The position numbers and the translations under genes were made by a program. 5,887 bases of DNA from Weeksellaceae bacterium (GTDB lineage Bacteria; Bacteroidota; Bacteroidia; Flavobacteriales; Weeksellaceae): contig JAQVDG010000148.1 of assembly GCA_028698395.1 (NCBI GenBank), positions 1 through 5,887 on the forward strand. The letters are read 5' to 3'. Below, piece after piece: positions 5,217 to 5,887 of this stretch (position 1 is the stretch's first letter; every line of letters begins with the position of its first letter). A model generated the notes under the pieces. The model was given only the letters and a program-made list of their open reading frames with translations. It was not told the DNA's origin and did not search any database.

Positions 5217-5887
5217 CTAAACCTTCAAATCTGTTTCTAATCCTATCAAATCTTTATTTCTGTCCAAAATCGGTTGAACCTGTTCGGCAAGAAATTCTTT
5301 GGTTTGAATTGGTGCAAAACCAATAAAATTTTTCGGGTCTAAAACCTGTTGCAATTTTTCTTTATCAATATTAAAGCGTTCATCTGCTAAGATTCGTTCC
5401 ACTAAATCATTGGCTTTTCCTTCCATTTTAACTTGTTTGGCTGCTTCCATACTGTGCTCGCGAATGAGTTCATGTAATTCCTGACGGTCGCCGCCGTTCT
5501 TTACGCCTTCCATAATGATGTATTCGGTTGCCATAAACGGAAGTTCATCAAGAATATGTTTTTCAATCACCTTTGGATATACCACCATTCCGTCCAAAAT
5601 ATTGTTCCAAATAATCAAAATTGCATCAATTGCCAAAAATGATTGTGGAATGCTCAAACGTTTGTTGGCTGAATCATCTAATGTACGTTCAAACCATTGG
5701 GTTGAAGCCACCATTGCCGGACTGCTCGCTAATGAAATTACGAATTTTGCCAAAGCGGAAATCCGTTCACTGCGCATAGGATTTCGTTTATATGCCATCG
5801 CTGATGAACCGATTTGTGATTTCTCAAACGGTTCTTCGATTTCTTTTAAATTTTGCAACAAACGGATATCATTGGTAAATTTATGTA
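5217..5887 (-). CDS. purB: Adenylosuccinate lyase PurB (N-terminal half beyond window edge)
   Basis: PurB acts twice in purine synthesis: it splits SAICAR to AICAR plus fumarate, and adenylosuccinate to AMP plus fumarate. It belongs to the fumarase/aspartase superfamily and works as a cytosolic homotetramer. The window holds about the last 223 codons; the family is normally around 450 residues. Near the start of the visible part is the signature loop [15 protein letters not shown] (from 5810 downward), carrying the mobile-loop catalytic serine. Ala replaces the common Pro in SSAMPYKRNP, a variant I recall as frequent in Flavobacteriia. Next come [20 protein letters not shown] and [26 protein letters not shown], both strongly conserved in PurB. 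The reading frame continues upstream to the edge ([23 protein letters not shown], split here as [10 protein letters not shown] then [13 protein letters not shown]), so the leucine codon at 5859-5861 is internal, not a start. It converges with the restriction-modification remnant. Confidence 0.97.
   Translation of the reverse strand, partial: HKFTNDIRLLQNLKEIEEPFEKSQIGSSAMAYKRNPMRSERISALAKFVISLASSPAMVASTQWFERTLDDSANKRLSIPQSFLAIDAILIIWNNILDGMVVYPKVIEKHILDELPFMATEYIIMEGVKNGGDRQELHELIREHSMEAAKQVKMEGKANDLVERILADERFNIDKEKLQQVLDPKNFIGFAPIQTKEFLAEQVQPILDRNKDLIGLETDLKV

Noticed and set aside
5217..5861. purB starting at the TTG at 5859-5861
   Set aside because: The frame stays open and homologous to PurB up to the window edge ([10 protein letters not shown]), so this codon is an internal leucine and the gene is simply truncated by the window.

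Overview
The window looks like chromosomal DNA of a Bacteroidota bacterium, most likely a member of the Flavobacteriales. It is AT-rich (GC near one third by eye). Starts lack Shine-Dalgarno sequences, and several are preceded by exact matches to the Bacteroidota -7 promoter motif TAnnTTTG. The UvrA, HolA and PurB proteins read like flavobacterial versions. No finer placement is possible from the sequence alone.

Layout. Positions 1-2363 (minus strand) hold the first 787 codons of uvrA, cut by the left edge. A 152-bp divergent intergenic region with a promoter motif on each strand separates it from a small histidine-rich protein of unknown function (2516-2752, plus). That gene converges, 3 nt apart, with holA, the DNA polymerase III clamp-loader delta subunit (2756-3757, minus). 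The start codon of holA overlaps, inside one CATG, the start codon of a divergent gene (3756-4217, plus). That gene encodes a stand-alone HsdR N-terminal-type PD-(D/E)xK nuclease-like protein.

Positions 4218-5216 form an accessory-looking stretch between core genes. It holds a 31-codon minus-strand ORF with its own promoter motif, a facing promoter for a small secreted cysteine-containing orphan (4440-4850), and the C-terminal remnant of an Eco57I/TaqI-type restriction-modification methyltransferase (4937-5215). Positions 5217-5887 (minus) are the C-terminal half of purB, adenylosuccinate lyase, cut by the right edge.

Together, three housekeeping functions are present: nucleotide excision repair, replication and purine synthesis. 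Around them lie small poorly characterised genes and debris of a lost restriction-modification system. There is no clear complete novel system. The most interesting points are the solo nuclease-fold gene sharing its start site with holA, the near-leaderless promoters, and the small-gene/remnant island next to purB.
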